Source: Brachybacterium halotolerans (GTDB lineage Bacteria; Actinomycetota; Actinomycetes; Actinomycetales; Dermabacteraceae). Taken from it: a stretch of DNA of 64,000 nucleotides. Numbering within the stretch: position 1 is the first letter of the stretch; the number at the start of each line of letters is the position of its first letter. Under the pieces are notes generated by a model. It was given only the letters and a program-made list of their open reading frames with translations. It was not told the origin of the DNA and ran no database searches. Made by a program: the position numbers and the translations under genes. The stretch is taken from NCBI RefSeq assembly GCF_016623465.1, contig NZ_JAEDAJ010000013.1:16784-80783 (forward strand), given 5' to 3'. Below, piece by piece: positions 1 to 7,802 of this stretch.

Positions 1-799
1 CCTTCACGATCCCGATCACGCGGTCGATGCGGGTGGGGCCGATGCCCGCGCCGATGCAGGCGCCGCCCGCGGTCGGGTTCGAGCTGGTGACGAACGGGTA
101 GGTGCCGTGGTCGACGTCCAGGTAGGTGGCCTGGCCGCCCTCCATGAGCACGACCTCGTCGCGATCCAGGGCGGTGTTCAGCAGCTCGACGGTGTCCACG
201 ACCATCGGACGCAGGCGCTCCGCGTAGGAGAGCAGGCCCTCGACGATCTCGTCGACCTCGACGGCGCGGCGGTTGTAGAGCTTCACGAGCAGCTCGTTCT
301 TCTGCCGCAGGGCGCCCTCGACCTTCTGGCGCAGGATGGACTCGTCGAAGAGGTCCTGGACGCGGATGCCCAGGCGCCCCACCTTGTCCATGTAGGCCGG
401 GCCGATCCCGCGGCCCGTGGTGCCGATCGCGCGCTTGCCCAGGAAGCGCTCGGTGACCTTGTCGAGCGTCTGGTGGTAGGGGGCGACGACGTGCGCGTTC
501 GCGCTGATGCGCAGACGGGTCGTGTCCACGCCGCGGCGCTCGAGCGTGGCGATCTCCTCGAAGAGCGCCTCGAGGTTCACCACCACGCCGTTGCCGATCA
601 CGGGCGTGACCTGCGGGGACAGGATACCGGCGGGAAGGAGCTTGAGCTCGAACTTCTCGCCGTGGACGACCACGGTGTGCCCGGCGTTGTTGCCGCCGTT
701 GGGCTTGACCACGTAGTCGACGCGCTCACCGAGCAGGTCGGTGGCCTTCCCCTTCCCCTCGTCCCCCCATTGGGCTCCGACGATCACGACGGCCGGCAT
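1..799 (-). CDS. purA: Adenylosuccinate synthetase, 3' end cut by window edge
   Basis: Joins IMP and aspartate using GTP, the first committed step from IMP to AMP, in the cytosol. The start is an ATG at 799; the protein opens [18 protein letters not shown], the family's GTP-binding P-loop. Further on it has [43 protein letters not shown] split over two stretches, and TSSNPT, all typical of PurA. About 266 of the usual ~430 residues are present; the C-terminal part lies left of position 1. It is the first of four purine genes in the window (guaA, guaB3 and guaB follow, unlinked). Identification is secure. Confidence 0.97.
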   Translation of the reverse strand, partial: MPAVVIVGAQWGDEGKGKATDLLGERVDYVVKPNGGNNAGHTVVVHGEKFELKLLPAGILSPQVTPVIGNGVVVNLEALFEEIATLERRGVDTTRLRISANAHVVAPYHQTLDKVTERFLGKRAIGTTGRGIGPAYMDKVGRLGIRVQDLFDESILRQKVEGALRQKNELLVKLYNRRAVEVDEIVEGLLSYAERLRPMVVDTVELLNTALDRDEVVLMEGGQATYLDVDHGTYPFVTSSNPTAGGACIGAGIGPTRIDRVIGIVK

Positions 800-963
800 G
801 GCAGCTCCTGCAGCGGGTGGGACGGTGGATGGACCTCGAAGAGTCTAGCAATCGGCGCCTGGATCCCCGGGCCGTCCCGACGCGGGTGTGATGAGGCGCG
901 GATGCTCCCCGGACGCAGAGGCGACGAGGCGGCGGGGACGCCGCGGTGGGACGCGGCGGGGAC

Positions 964-1392
964 TCAGCCCAGCAGGCTCGGATCGGCGTCCTGGACGAAG
1001 TCGCGGACGCGCTCGGCCTCGTCGCGCTCGCCGATGCGTCCGGCGGATTCGCCGAGCAGTGCGAGCGCCTTGAGGAAGCCGCGGTTCGGGGCGTGGGAGG
1101 CGGGGATCGGCCCCTGGCCCTTCCAGCCCGCGCGGCGCAGGGCGTCCAGTCCGCGGTGGTAGCCGGTGCGGGCGTAGGCGTAGGCGGCGACCGGGTCCTC
1201 GGACTCGAGGGCCTCCTGGGCGAGCTCGGCCCAGGCGAGCGAGGAGGCGGGATAGCGGGCGGCGAGCTCGCGGGCGTCGGCCCCGTCGGCGAGCGCGGCG
1301 GCGACGGCCGTGTCCGGATGGTCCTCGGGCAGGTAGGTCGGCGGGATGCCCAGCAGGTTCTCGGCCCCGATCGGGCGGGAGGTCTCGTTCAT
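964..1392 (-). CDS. DUF3151 family protein
   Basis: A 142-residue soluble protein starting MNETSRPIGAENLL at the ATG at 1392. It has the DUF3151 pattern seen across Actinobacteria: an IPPTYLP segment near the N-terminus, a PASSLAWAELA helix, an AYAYARTGYHRGLDALR segment and a GWKGQGPIP turn. There is no signal peptide or membrane segment. The helix-rich build resembles a TPR-like fold, which is inference. It lies just downstream of purA's start on the same strand, separated by 164 bp without obvious features, so it may be co-transcribed into purA. No biochemical function is known to me. Confidence 0.8.
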   Translation of the reverse strand: MNETSRPIGAENLLGIPPTYLPEDHPDTAVAAALADGADARELAARYPASSLAWAELAQEALESEDPVAAYAYARTGYHRGLDALRRAGWKGQGPIPASHAPNRGFLKALALLGESAGRIGERDEAERVRDFVQDADPSLLG

Positions 1393-1480
1393 GGATCCAT
1401 CGTATGCGGGTGGGAGCGGCCGACGGGGAGCGGCGGGGCGCAGCACAGGGGGCCGGACGGGCCCGGACGGGCCCTGGACG

Positions 1481-1518
1481 GCCGCGAACCTCTCACAGGG
1501 CCGCGAACCTCTCACAGG
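1481..1518. repeat. Perfect 19-bp tandem direct repeat
   Basis: Two adjacent identical 19-bp copies, GCCGCGAACCTCTCACAGG (1481-1499 and 1500-1518), lie 39 bp before the phosphotransferase start. Just upstream (about 1454-1480) is a run of GGACGGGCC-like units. A regulator site or slippage product is possible; nothing in the sequence decides it. Confidence 0.8.
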
Positions 1519-1557
1519 AGTGTGTGCTCGCGCACGGCACCTGGTAGAAACAGGGTC

Positions 1558-3102
1558 ATGGATCGAACATCCGACGGGTCCGAGCTGCTCACGGGACCCG
1601 GCGCCGGAGGCCTGCTGCGCTCGGCAGTAGGCAATGCCGGCGGCGTGCTGCGCACGTGGGAGCTCGATCACGTCGACCATCGGCCCGGCCGCTCGACGAA
1701 AGCCCTCTATCGCACCACGGTCTCCTGGCCGGAGATCGACGGCGCGCAGGCGCCCGCGCGCGAGGAGCTGTTCGGCGCGAGCGCCCACGTCGGCGAGCAG
1801 GAGAAGGACCTCCTGGACGCCGAGAACTCCATGGTGATGACCGACGGCGACATCAACGTGCGCGTTTGGCGCTACCCCCACGACCCGTGGCTGCCGATGC
1901 TCCCGAAGGTCTGCTACCCCGACGTCGTGGGCCGTACTCTCGTGGACATGGGCGTGCCGCTGATGCCGGGCACCGCCGAGCACGTCCCGATCGAGGTCAT
2001 CTCCTACCGTCCGGGCCGACGCGCCGTGCTGCGCGCGCAGCTGCCCGACCGCGGCCTGTACCTCAAGGTCATGCAGCCGCGACGGTCCGGCGAGATCGTC
2101 GAGCGTCATCGTCATCTCCTCGCCGCGGGCGTGCCCGTGCCGCGCGTGATCGCCCATCGCGACGGGCTGGTCGTGCTCGAGGAGCTGCCGGGCGTGCCGC
2201 TCTCGCGGGCGATCCTCGACCAGGGCGTCGACGCCTGCCGCGCCGAGGACCTCGTGGCGATGCTCGACCGCCTCCCCGCCTCGCTCTTCCCCCTCCCCAT
2301 GCGGCCGCCGTGGACGGATTCGATCGAGTTCTACGCCGGGATCGTGAGCTCCTCGCTGCCGCCGCTGGGCCCGCGCGTCGACGCCCTCGTGCGCGAGATC
2401 CGCGAGGGGCTCGCGGCCGTCGGCCGACGCCAGGACCTCTCCGCCCACGACGTCGTCCACGGCGACTTCTACGAGGCGCAGGTGTTCGTCGACGGCGGCG
2501 AGGTGGTGGGCGTCCTGGACATCGACACGGTGGGCCCGGGACGCAGAGCCGATGACCTCGCCTGCCTGCTCGCCCACCTCAGCGTCCTCGCCGACGAGGG
2601 CAGCACACGGCGCATCGATCCCGCCGTGCAGCAGCGCGTCCTCGAGGCCATCGACGCCTGGCAGCAGGTGTTCACGCGCCGCGTGGATCCCACCGAGCTC
2701 GCCCTGCGCAGCGCGGGTGTCGTGCTGTCGCTCGCCACCGGCCCGCACCGACAGCAGGAGGCCGCCTGGCAGGCCGCGACCGAGGCGATCGTGCGGATCG
2801 CGGAACGCTGGGTCGATGCCGCCCGCACCGCCGAGACCGAGCGCATCGCCGCGCAGCAGGCGGGGACGGGCGCGGCCGGAGCGCCGACTCAGCCGCAGCC
2901 GCAGGGTGGGCAGCCCTCTTCGCACACTCCTCCGCAGCAGACCCCGCCCGCGCAGACGCCTCCGCCGCAGGCCCCGCCGTCGCCGGGTGCCCCCGCCGGC
3001 CCGCCTCCGGCGCCGCAAGGCGGGGCCGCGCCCCAGGCCCCGTATCCCGGCGACGACTCCCCCACCCTGGAGAGGCGCATCCCCCCGGGTCTGGACGGCT
3101 GA
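1558..3102 (+). CDS. APH-like phosphotransferase with long Pro/Gln-rich tail
   Basis: A 514-residue protein of the aminoglycoside/choline kinase-like fold. I chose the ATG at 1558 (MDRTSDGSELL); upstream in-frame codons have no ribosome-binding context. The Brenner-type loop is VVHGDFYEAQ (His301, Asp303), with Gln where most members have Asn. The metal-binding LDIDTVG follows at about 320-326. The N-terminal ~120 residues (RSTKALYRT, FGASAHVGEQ) match no part I recognise. From about residue 440 the protein becomes a low-complexity Pro/Gln/Ala stretch of some 65 residues, ending TLERRIPPGLDG. The substrate cannot be inferred; maltokinase-like or antibiotic kinase roles are both possible. Dtd follows 30 bp downstream and may be co-transcribed. 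Confidence 0.75.
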   Translation: MDRTSDGSELLTGPGAGGLLRSAVGNAGGVLRTWELDHVDHRPGRSTKALYRTTVSWPEIDGAQAPAREELFGASAHVGEQEKDLLDAENSMVMTDGDINVRVWRYPHDPWLPMLPKVCYPDVVGRTLVDMGVPLMPGTAEHVPIEVISYRPGRRAVLRAQLPDRGLYLKVMQPRRSGEIVERHRHLLAAGVPVPRVIAHRDGLVVLEELPGVPLSRAILDQGVDACRAEDLVAMLDRLPASLFPLPMRPPWTDSIEFYAGIVSSSLPPLGPRVDALVREIREGLAAVGRRQDLSAHDVVHGDFYEAQVFVDGGEVVGVLDIDTVGPGRRADDLACLLAHLSVLADEGSTRRIDPAVQQRVLEAIDAWQQVFTRRVDPTELALRSAGVVLSLATGPHRQQEAAWQAATEAIVRIAERWVDAARTAETERIAAQQAGTGAAGAPTQPQPQGGQPSSHTPPQQTPPAQTPPPQAPPSPGAPAGPPPAPQGGAAPQAPYPGDDSPTLERRIPPGLDG

Positions 3103-3132
3103 GAAGGCGACGGGCCCGATACCCTCGCAACC

Positions 3133-3570
3133 ATGCGAGCAGTGCTGCAGAGGGTCGACGGAGCGAGCGTCGAGGCGGACGGTCCCGAGGGACGCGAGAT
3201 GACGGGCGACGTCGCGGGCGAGGGACTGCTCGCCCTGGTGGGCGTCACCCACGGGGACGGGCCCGAACAGGTCGCCGTGCTCGCCCGGAAGATCTGCGAG
3301 CTGCGGATCCTCACCGGCGAGCGCTCGGTGCTCGACGCGGGCGCACAGGTGCTCGTGGTCTCCCAGTTCACGCTCTACGGCGACGCACGCAAGGGGCGCC
3401 GGCCGTCCTGGTCGAAGGCCGCGCCCGGCGAGATCGCCGAGCCTCTCGTCGACGATCTGGCAGCGGAGATCCGCGCGCGCGGCGTCGAGGTCTCGACCGG
3501 GCGCTTCGGCGCGCACATGCGGGTCTCTCTCACGAACGACGGCCCCTTCACGATCCTCCTCGAGGCCTGA
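3133..3570 (+). CDS. dtd: D-aminoacyl-tRNA deacylase
   Basis: Hydrolyses D-amino acids (and misacylated glycine) from tRNA, recycling tRNA in the cytosol. At 145 residues it is the normal family length. It opens MRAVLQRVDGASVE. The two DTD signatures are present: SQFTLYGD from residue 77 and TNDGPFT near residue 134, which provides the cross-subunit Gly-Pro carbonyl that recognises chirality (family knowledge). The start is an ATG 30 bp after the kinase stop. A short hairpin follows immediately after the stop. Confidence 0.97.
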   Translation: MRAVLQRVDGASVEADGPEGREMTGDVAGEGLLALVGVTHGDGPEQVAVLARKICELRILTGERSVLDAGAQVLVVSQFTLYGDARKGRRPSWSKAAPGEIAEPLVDDLAAEIRARGVEVSTGRFGAHMRVSLTNDGPFTILLEA

Positions 3571-3590
3571 GCCCGGCCCGTCGGCCGGGC
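3571..3590. terminator. GC hairpin between dtd and BCCT gene (convergent)
   Basis: GCCCGGCC - CGTC - GGCCGGGC, a perfect 8-bp stem with a 4-nt loop directly after the dtd stop and 5 bp before the stop of the opposing transporter gene. There is no T-run on either side. Confidence 0.6.
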
Positions 3591-3594
3591 GCGC

Positions 3595-5832
3595 TCAGCG
3601 CACCATCGGCGGCGCCGGCTCCCCGGCCACGGACTCCTGCGTCTCGCCTCCCTCGCCGACCCCGAGCGGAGCGATCGCCGAGAGCCCGTCGTTCTCGTGG
3701 CTGAGCTGCAGGAACGCCAGGTGCGCCCTGTAGCAGTCGAGGACGTCGCCGATCACCTGCTGCTCGCTCATGCCCATGAGGTCGTAGCCCGCGGAGCCGG
3801 TCTGCGAGAACACCTCGAGCCGCCAGTAGCGCTGCTCGCCGCGGGAGGCCTTCGACCCGATCTGCGGGACCGGGGCCTGCACCGAGGCGGCGCGGTAGAG
3901 GAAGTCGCGCTCCTCGCCCATCGGGACCGTGAGCACGAACTCGTCGACCCCGGTGAGGGGCTCCTCGGTGCGCGAGACCTCCGCCTCGGTGCCGGAGGCG
4001 CGGAACTCGGCGGCGACCTCCTCGAGAGCGGGGCCGACGACCGTGTCCGCGAAGGCCGCGACCTGGTCCCTACCGGGATAGGCGCGGATCGAGGCCATCC
4101 GCTGCCGCCACGAGCGGCCCGAGCCCGAACGGCGCTGACCGGCCGAGCGCAGTCGCGCCCAGCCCGCGCGCTCGGCGGCCTCCATGCGCAGCACCTGGGT
4201 GAAGGAGAACATCACCAGGTAGGCGATGATCGTGACGGGGAGCGCGAAGATCAGCGTCGCGTACTCCATCGTGGTGACGCCGCCGGCGATGAGCATCGCG
4301 ACCGTGAGAACGGCCGTGAGCACCGCCCAGTAGATGCGCAGCCACTTGGGGCCGTCCTCGCCGGGGTCGCGGATGCTCGAGGAGAAGTTCGACATGACCA
4401 TCGCCCCCGAGTTCGCGCTGGTCAGGTAGAACAGCAGGCCGGAGAGGGTCGCGAGCCCGATGAGGAAGGCAGCGCCGGGGAACATCTCGAGCAGGGCGTA
4501 CCAGCCCTCCTCGGGGCTTGACATCGCGAGCTTCCCGAAGGCGTCGTTCCCGTCCAGGACCTCGGCCATCGCGGAGTTGCCGAACACCGAGACGATGAGG
4601 AGATCGCACAGCACCGGTGCGGTGATGGCGGCGATGACGAACTCGCGCAGCGTCCGCCCGCGGGAGATGCGGGCGAGGAACAGGCCCACGAACGGTCCCC
4701 ACGCGAGCCAGAACGCCCAGAAGAACAGGGTCCACCCGGCCATCCACTCCGAGCCGCCGGGCTCGTAGGCCATGGTCTCCATCGTGCGGCCCGGCAGGCT
4801 GGTGACGAAGCGGCCGATGTTCTCGACGATCGCGGAGAGCAGGAACGCCGTGCGCCCGGTGACGATGATGTAGAGCAGCATCGCGCCGGCGATCCAGATG
4901 TTCAGCTCGGAGATCAGGCGGATGCCCTTGTCCACGCCCGAGGTGCAGGCGGCGATCGTCATCACCACGGCGATCGCGACCAGCGCGATCTGGACGGCGA
5001 GCCCGGAGGGCAGGCCCAGCAGGTGCTCGAGACCGATGTTCAGCAGGACCACGCCGATGCCCATCGAGGTGGCGACCCCGAAGACGGTCCCCACGAGGGT
5101 GACGATGTCGATCACGTGGCCCGTGGCACCGCGCACGCGCTTGCCGAAGAGCGGGTAGAGGACCGCGCGGATGCTCAGCGGCATCCCCCACCGGTAGGCG
5201 AAGTAGCCCATGGCCATGCCCAGGAGGGAGTACATGGACCAGCCGGCGACGCCGTAGTGGAAGATCGTCCAGACCGCCGCGTCGCGGGCTGCCTCGGCGC
5301 TCTCCGCCTCGAGGGTCGGCGGGGCGTAGTACTGGGTGACGGGGCCGGTCACCGAGAAGAACAGCATGTCGATGCCGACGCCCGCGGCGAACAGCATCGC
5401 GACCCACGTGAACAGGCTGTACTGCGGGCGCGAGTGGTCGGGGCCGAGCCGCACGGTGCCCTGCTTCGACAGCGCCACCCAGATCACGAAGCCGATCACG
5501 ACCGTCACGGTGAGCACGTAGAACCAGCCCAGGTTCGTCGAGATCCAGCCGACGGCCCCCTCGAGCGTGCTCTGGGCGCCGCCGGGCCGCAGGATCGCCC
5601 ACAGGGAGAAGGCGAGGATCACGGCGGAGGAGACGCCCAGGACGATCCGGTTCACGCGGATGCCGCCGCTGGGCTCCAGGTCCGACTGACCGCGGTGCAT
5701 CTCCTCGCTCGTCGAGGGCGGGCGCTTCTCCTGGCGCGCGGCCTCCGCGGCCCGGCGCTCGGCCGCCCGTCGCTCGGCGGCGGCCCGCGTCGGGGCGCTG
5801 GCTTCGAGATGCTGGTCGTCGGCTTCCTGCAC
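3595..5832 (-). CDS. BCCT family choline/glycine betaine transporter (BetT-like)
   Basis: Imports a quaternary ammonium osmolyte with proton or sodium motive force through the cytoplasmic membrane. The start chosen is a GTG at 5832 because GGAGG sits 5 nt upstream (745 residues); the ATG at 5700 is abutted by its only purine run and is a weaker choice. Residues 1-45 form a charged, Ala/Arg/Glu-rich, probably helical extension. The 12-helix core includes GWSMYSLLGMAMGYFAYRW, PLSIRAVLYPLFG and the conserved Trp-rich WTLFFWAFWLAWGPFVG. After the last helix comes a ~190-residue cytosolic tail like that of E. coli BetT, a region involved in osmotic activation in that family. Choline is the likeliest substrate on the BetT resemblance, but this is not proven. 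Confidence 0.9.
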   Translation of the reverse strand: MQEADDQHLEASAPTRAAAERRAAERRAAEAARQEKRPPSTSEEMHRGQSDLEPSGGIRVNRIVLGVSSAVILAFSLWAILRPGGAQSTLEGAVGWISTNLGWFYVLTVTVVIGFVIWVALSKQGTVRLGPDHSRPQYSLFTWVAMLFAAGVGIDMLFFSVTGPVTQYYAPPTLEAESAEAARDAAVWTIFHYGVAGWSMYSLLGMAMGYFAYRWGMPLSIRAVLYPLFGKRVRGATGHVIDIVTLVGTVFGVATSMGIGVVLLNIGLEHLLGLPSGLAVQIALVAIAVVMTIAACTSGVDKGIRLISELNIWIAGAMLLYIIVTGRTAFLLSAIVENIGRFVTSLPGRTMETMAYEPGGSEWMAGWTLFFWAFWLAWGPFVGLFLARISRGRTLREFVIAAITAPVLCDLLIVSVFGNSAMAEVLDGNDAFGKLAMSSPEEGWYALLEMFPGAAFLIGLATLSGLLFYLTSANSGAMVMSNFSSSIRDPGEDGPKWLRIYWAVLTAVLTVAMLIAGGVTTMEYATLIFALPVTIIAYLVMFSFTQVLRMEAAERAGWARLRSAGQRRSGSGRSWRQRMASIRAYPGRDQVAAFADTVVGPALEEVAAEFRASGTEAEVSRTEEPLTGVDEFVLTVPMGEERDFLYRAASVQAPVPQIGSKASRGEQRYWRLEVFSQTGSAGYDLMGMSEQQVIGDVLDCYRAHLAFLQLSHENDGLSAIAPLGVGEGGETQESVAGEPAPPMVR

Positions 5833-6243
5833 GCGGTCCTCCGCTTCGTCGGGTGTCCTGGTCGGGCAACCGGTGTGCGGTCGGCGCGGTGGGGCCGGTC
5901 GGGCACGGCGGACGTGCGCGACGCGGCCGACGCGGTCGGCACCGTCGGAGCGCGGCACGGCGGGTCTCGCCGTGGCATCGCGCGGAGCAGGCAGGGCGGC
6001 GGATGGTGCTCGCGGCCCGTGCGGCGCTGCGGTCGGGATCGTCCGGGCGCCCGGTCCTTCCATGCTAGGGACCTGGGATGCTCCTGCAAATTCCCGGAGA
6101 GCAAGCAGACACGGCGCCCGTCGGCGCCCTCTGGGGGCACGACGTCCGGGTGCGCGGCGTCCGGGTGCACGACGACCGAGTGCACGACGACCATGCCCGA
6201 GCCGCGCCCGACCCCCATCGGGGCCGTGGATTAGTCTGGTCGC
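5833..6243. other. 411-bp gap between divergent BCCT and gpmA genes
   Basis: This gap should hold both promoters. I see no convincing coding sequence; the open frames across it are compositional. Its one distinct structure is the 15-bp repeat block at 6137-6194. It is somewhat more AT-rich near 6075-6115 (CTCCTGCAAATTCCCGG region), a plausible promoter zone, but no clear -35/-10 pair can be named. Confidence 0.5.
6137..6194. repeat. Degenerate 15-bp tandem repeat, nearly four units
   Basis: Units GCACGACGTCCGGGT (6137-6151), GCGCGGCGTCCGGGT (6152-6166), GCACGACGACCGAGT (6167-6181) and GCACGACGACCAT (6182-6194, incomplete). It ends about 50 bp before the gpmA start. Confidence 0.8.
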
Positions 6244-6990
6244 ATGACCTACACACTCGTGCTGCTCCGCCACGGCGAGAGCGAATGGAACGCGAAGAAC
6301 CTGTTCACCGGCTGGGTCGACGTGCCGCTGTCGGAGTCCGGGAAGGCCGAGGCGACCGCCGGCGGCGAGCTGCTGGCCCGCGAGGGCGTCCTGCCCGACG
6401 TCGTCCACACCTCGCTGCTGCGCCGCGCGATCATGACCGCGAACCTGTCGCTGGACGCGGCCGACCGCCACTGGATCCCGGTGCGCCGCGACTGGCGCCT
6501 GAACGAGCGCCACTACGGCGCGCTGCAGGGCCTGGACAAGGCGGAGATCCGCGAGAAGTACGGCGAGGAGCAGTTCATGGCCTGGCGCCGCTCCTACGAC
6601 GTGCCGCCGCCCGAGATCGAGTTCGGCACCGAGTTCAGCCAGGACCAGGATCCCCGCTACGCGGACCTGGGTGACCAGCTCCCCCACACCGAGTGCCTCA
6701 AGGACGTCGTCGAGCGCTTCCTGCCGTACTGGGAGGAGGGCATCAAGCCCGATCTGCGCGAGGGGAAGACGGTCCTCGTCGCCGCCCACGGCAACTCGCT
6801 GCGCGCCCTGGTCAAGCACCTCGACGGCATCAGCGACGAGGAGATCGCGGGGCTGAACATCCCCACCGGTCAGCCGCTGGTCTACGAGCTCGACGAGGAC
6901 TTCCGGCCCGTCGAGAAGGGCGGACGCTACCTCGACCCGGTCGCCGCGAAGGCCGCCGCCGAGGCCGTCGCCAACCAGGGCAAGAAGTGA
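6244..6990 (+). CDS. gpmA: 2,3-bisphosphoglycerate-dependent phosphoglycerate mutase
   Basis: Interconverts 3- and 2-phosphoglycerate in glycolysis and gluconeogenesis. At 248 residues it has the usual dPGM length. The catalytic RHGESEWN carries the phosphorylated His10, and the second catalytic His is in [10 protein letters not shown] (His182). Also present are [28 protein letters not shown] and [11 protein letters not shown], all diagnostic of the cofactor-dependent enzyme rather than a generic histidine phosphatase. Start is ATG at 6244. A very strong hairpin lies about 50 bp after the stop. Confidence 0.97.
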   Translation: MTYTLVLLRHGESEWNAKNLFTGWVDVPLSESGKAEATAGGELLAREGVLPDVVHTSLLRRAIMTANLSLDAADRHWIPVRRDWRLNERHYGALQGLDKAEIREKYGEEQFMAWRRSYDVPPPEIEFGTEFSQDQDPRYADLGDQLPHTECLKDVVERFLPYWEEGIKPDLREGKTVLVAAHGNSLRALVKHLDGISDEEIAGLNIPTGQPLVYELDEDFRPVEKGGRYLDPVAAKAAAEAVANQGKK

Positions 6991-7042
6991 GCAGTCCGAT
7001 CGACGGCTCGCACTGAGCACGCGCGGAGCGCGACCGAGTCGC

Positions 7043-7082
7043 ACGCGGCGCCCATGGGGAGTTCTCCCCATGGGCGCCGCGT
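7043..7082 (+). terminator. Perfect 18-bp hairpin after gpmA
   Basis: Left arm 7043-7060 and right arm 7065-7082 are exact reverse complements (arm sequence ACGCGGCGCCCATGGGGA) with a GTTC loop. No U-tract follows. It separates gpmA from the exported peptidase gene 73 bp downstream. Confidence 0.75.
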
Positions 7083-7154
7083 CGCGTGGGGCCTAGCGTG
7101 GGTGTGCGCCGCGTCATACCGGGGCGCCCATCCCACCCCTCGAAGGAGACTCCG

Positions 7155-7769
7155 ATGCTCGATCGACGAACCCTTCTGCGCCGCGCCGGACTCGGCGCCC
7201 TCACCCTCTCCGCCATCGCCGGCGCGACGCCCGTCGCCTCCGCCGCTACCTCGAAGAACCTGCCCACGACGTGGCAGCAGCAGGAGACGGTCTACTGGTG
7301 CGGGCCGACGGCCGTGGCCATCGCCCTGAGCGCCCTCGGGGACGCGCCGTCCCCCGCCTCCCTCGCCGACGAGCTCGGCACCACGCAGGACGGCACGAAC
7401 TTCGGTGCCGTCTCCCCGGTCCTGACCGCGCACTCCCCCGGCGCCACCTACCGCGACCAGTGGATGGAGTCCACCACGGCCAGCGAGGCCGACGCCGATC
7501 TGCTGTGGGAGCGCGCGACGGCGAACGTCGACGACGGCTTCGCGACCGTGCTCAACTGGTGGGTGATGCCCGGCGAGTACCCCGACTGGGGCGGGAACAC
7601 CGGCGAGATCTTCCACTTCGTCGCCGTCGACGGCTACGACCCGGACGAGCGGACCCTGCGGATCGCCGACCCCGCGGGCGCGACTCTCTCCGCCGACCTC
7701 CCGCAGCATCACCAGCTGCCCGTGCAGCAGGTCGCGACCTATTGCGCGGGCAGGGGCTACTTCTGGTGA
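7155..7769 (+). CDS. Tat-exported C39-like cysteine peptidase
   Basis: A 204-residue exported protein. The start is the ATG at 7155 with GAAGGAGA upstream. The N-terminus MLDRRTLLRRAGLGAL is a twin-arginine signal, followed by a hydrophobic stretch and cleavage near VASAA (about residue 28-30). The mature part has a papain-like triad in C39-type order: Cys49 in YWCGPTAVAIAL, His154 in IFHFVAVDGYD and Asp172 in RIADPAG. This matches C39-like (Peptidase_C39_2) proteins, which are often secreted and of unknown substrate. There is no ABC transporter nearby, so a bacteriocin-leader processing role is unlikely. Tat export suggests it folds before leaving the cytoplasm. Confidence 0.8.
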   Translation: MLDRRTLLRRAGLGALTLSAIAGATPVASAATSKNLPTTWQQQETVYWCGPTAVAIALSALGDAPSPASLADELGTTQDGTNFGAVSPVLTAHSPGATYRDQWMESTTASEADADLLWERATANVDDGFATVLNWWVMPGEYPDWGGNTGEIFHFVAVDGYDPDERTLRIADPAGATLSADLPQHHQLPVQQVATYCAGRGYFW

Positions 7770-7775
7770 TCGACG

Positions 7776-7802
7776 GCCGGGGGTCGGCTCGCCCGCCCCG
7801 GC
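7776..7802. terminator. Hairpin between convergent peptidase and HerA-like genes
   Basis: GCCGGGG (7776-7782) pairs with CCCCGGC (7796-7802) across a 13-nt loop, filling the gap between the two stops. GC-rich with no T-run, so a modest call. Confidence 0.4.

Noticed and set aside
5833..7071. N-terminal extension of the BCCT frame to 1158 aa
   Set aside because: It would run antisense through gpmA; the GTG at 5832 with GGAGG is a sound start.
7155..7769. Bacteriocin-processing peptidase
   Set aside because: C39-like triad is present, but the protein is Tat-exported and has no ABC transporter or precursor peptide gene beside it.
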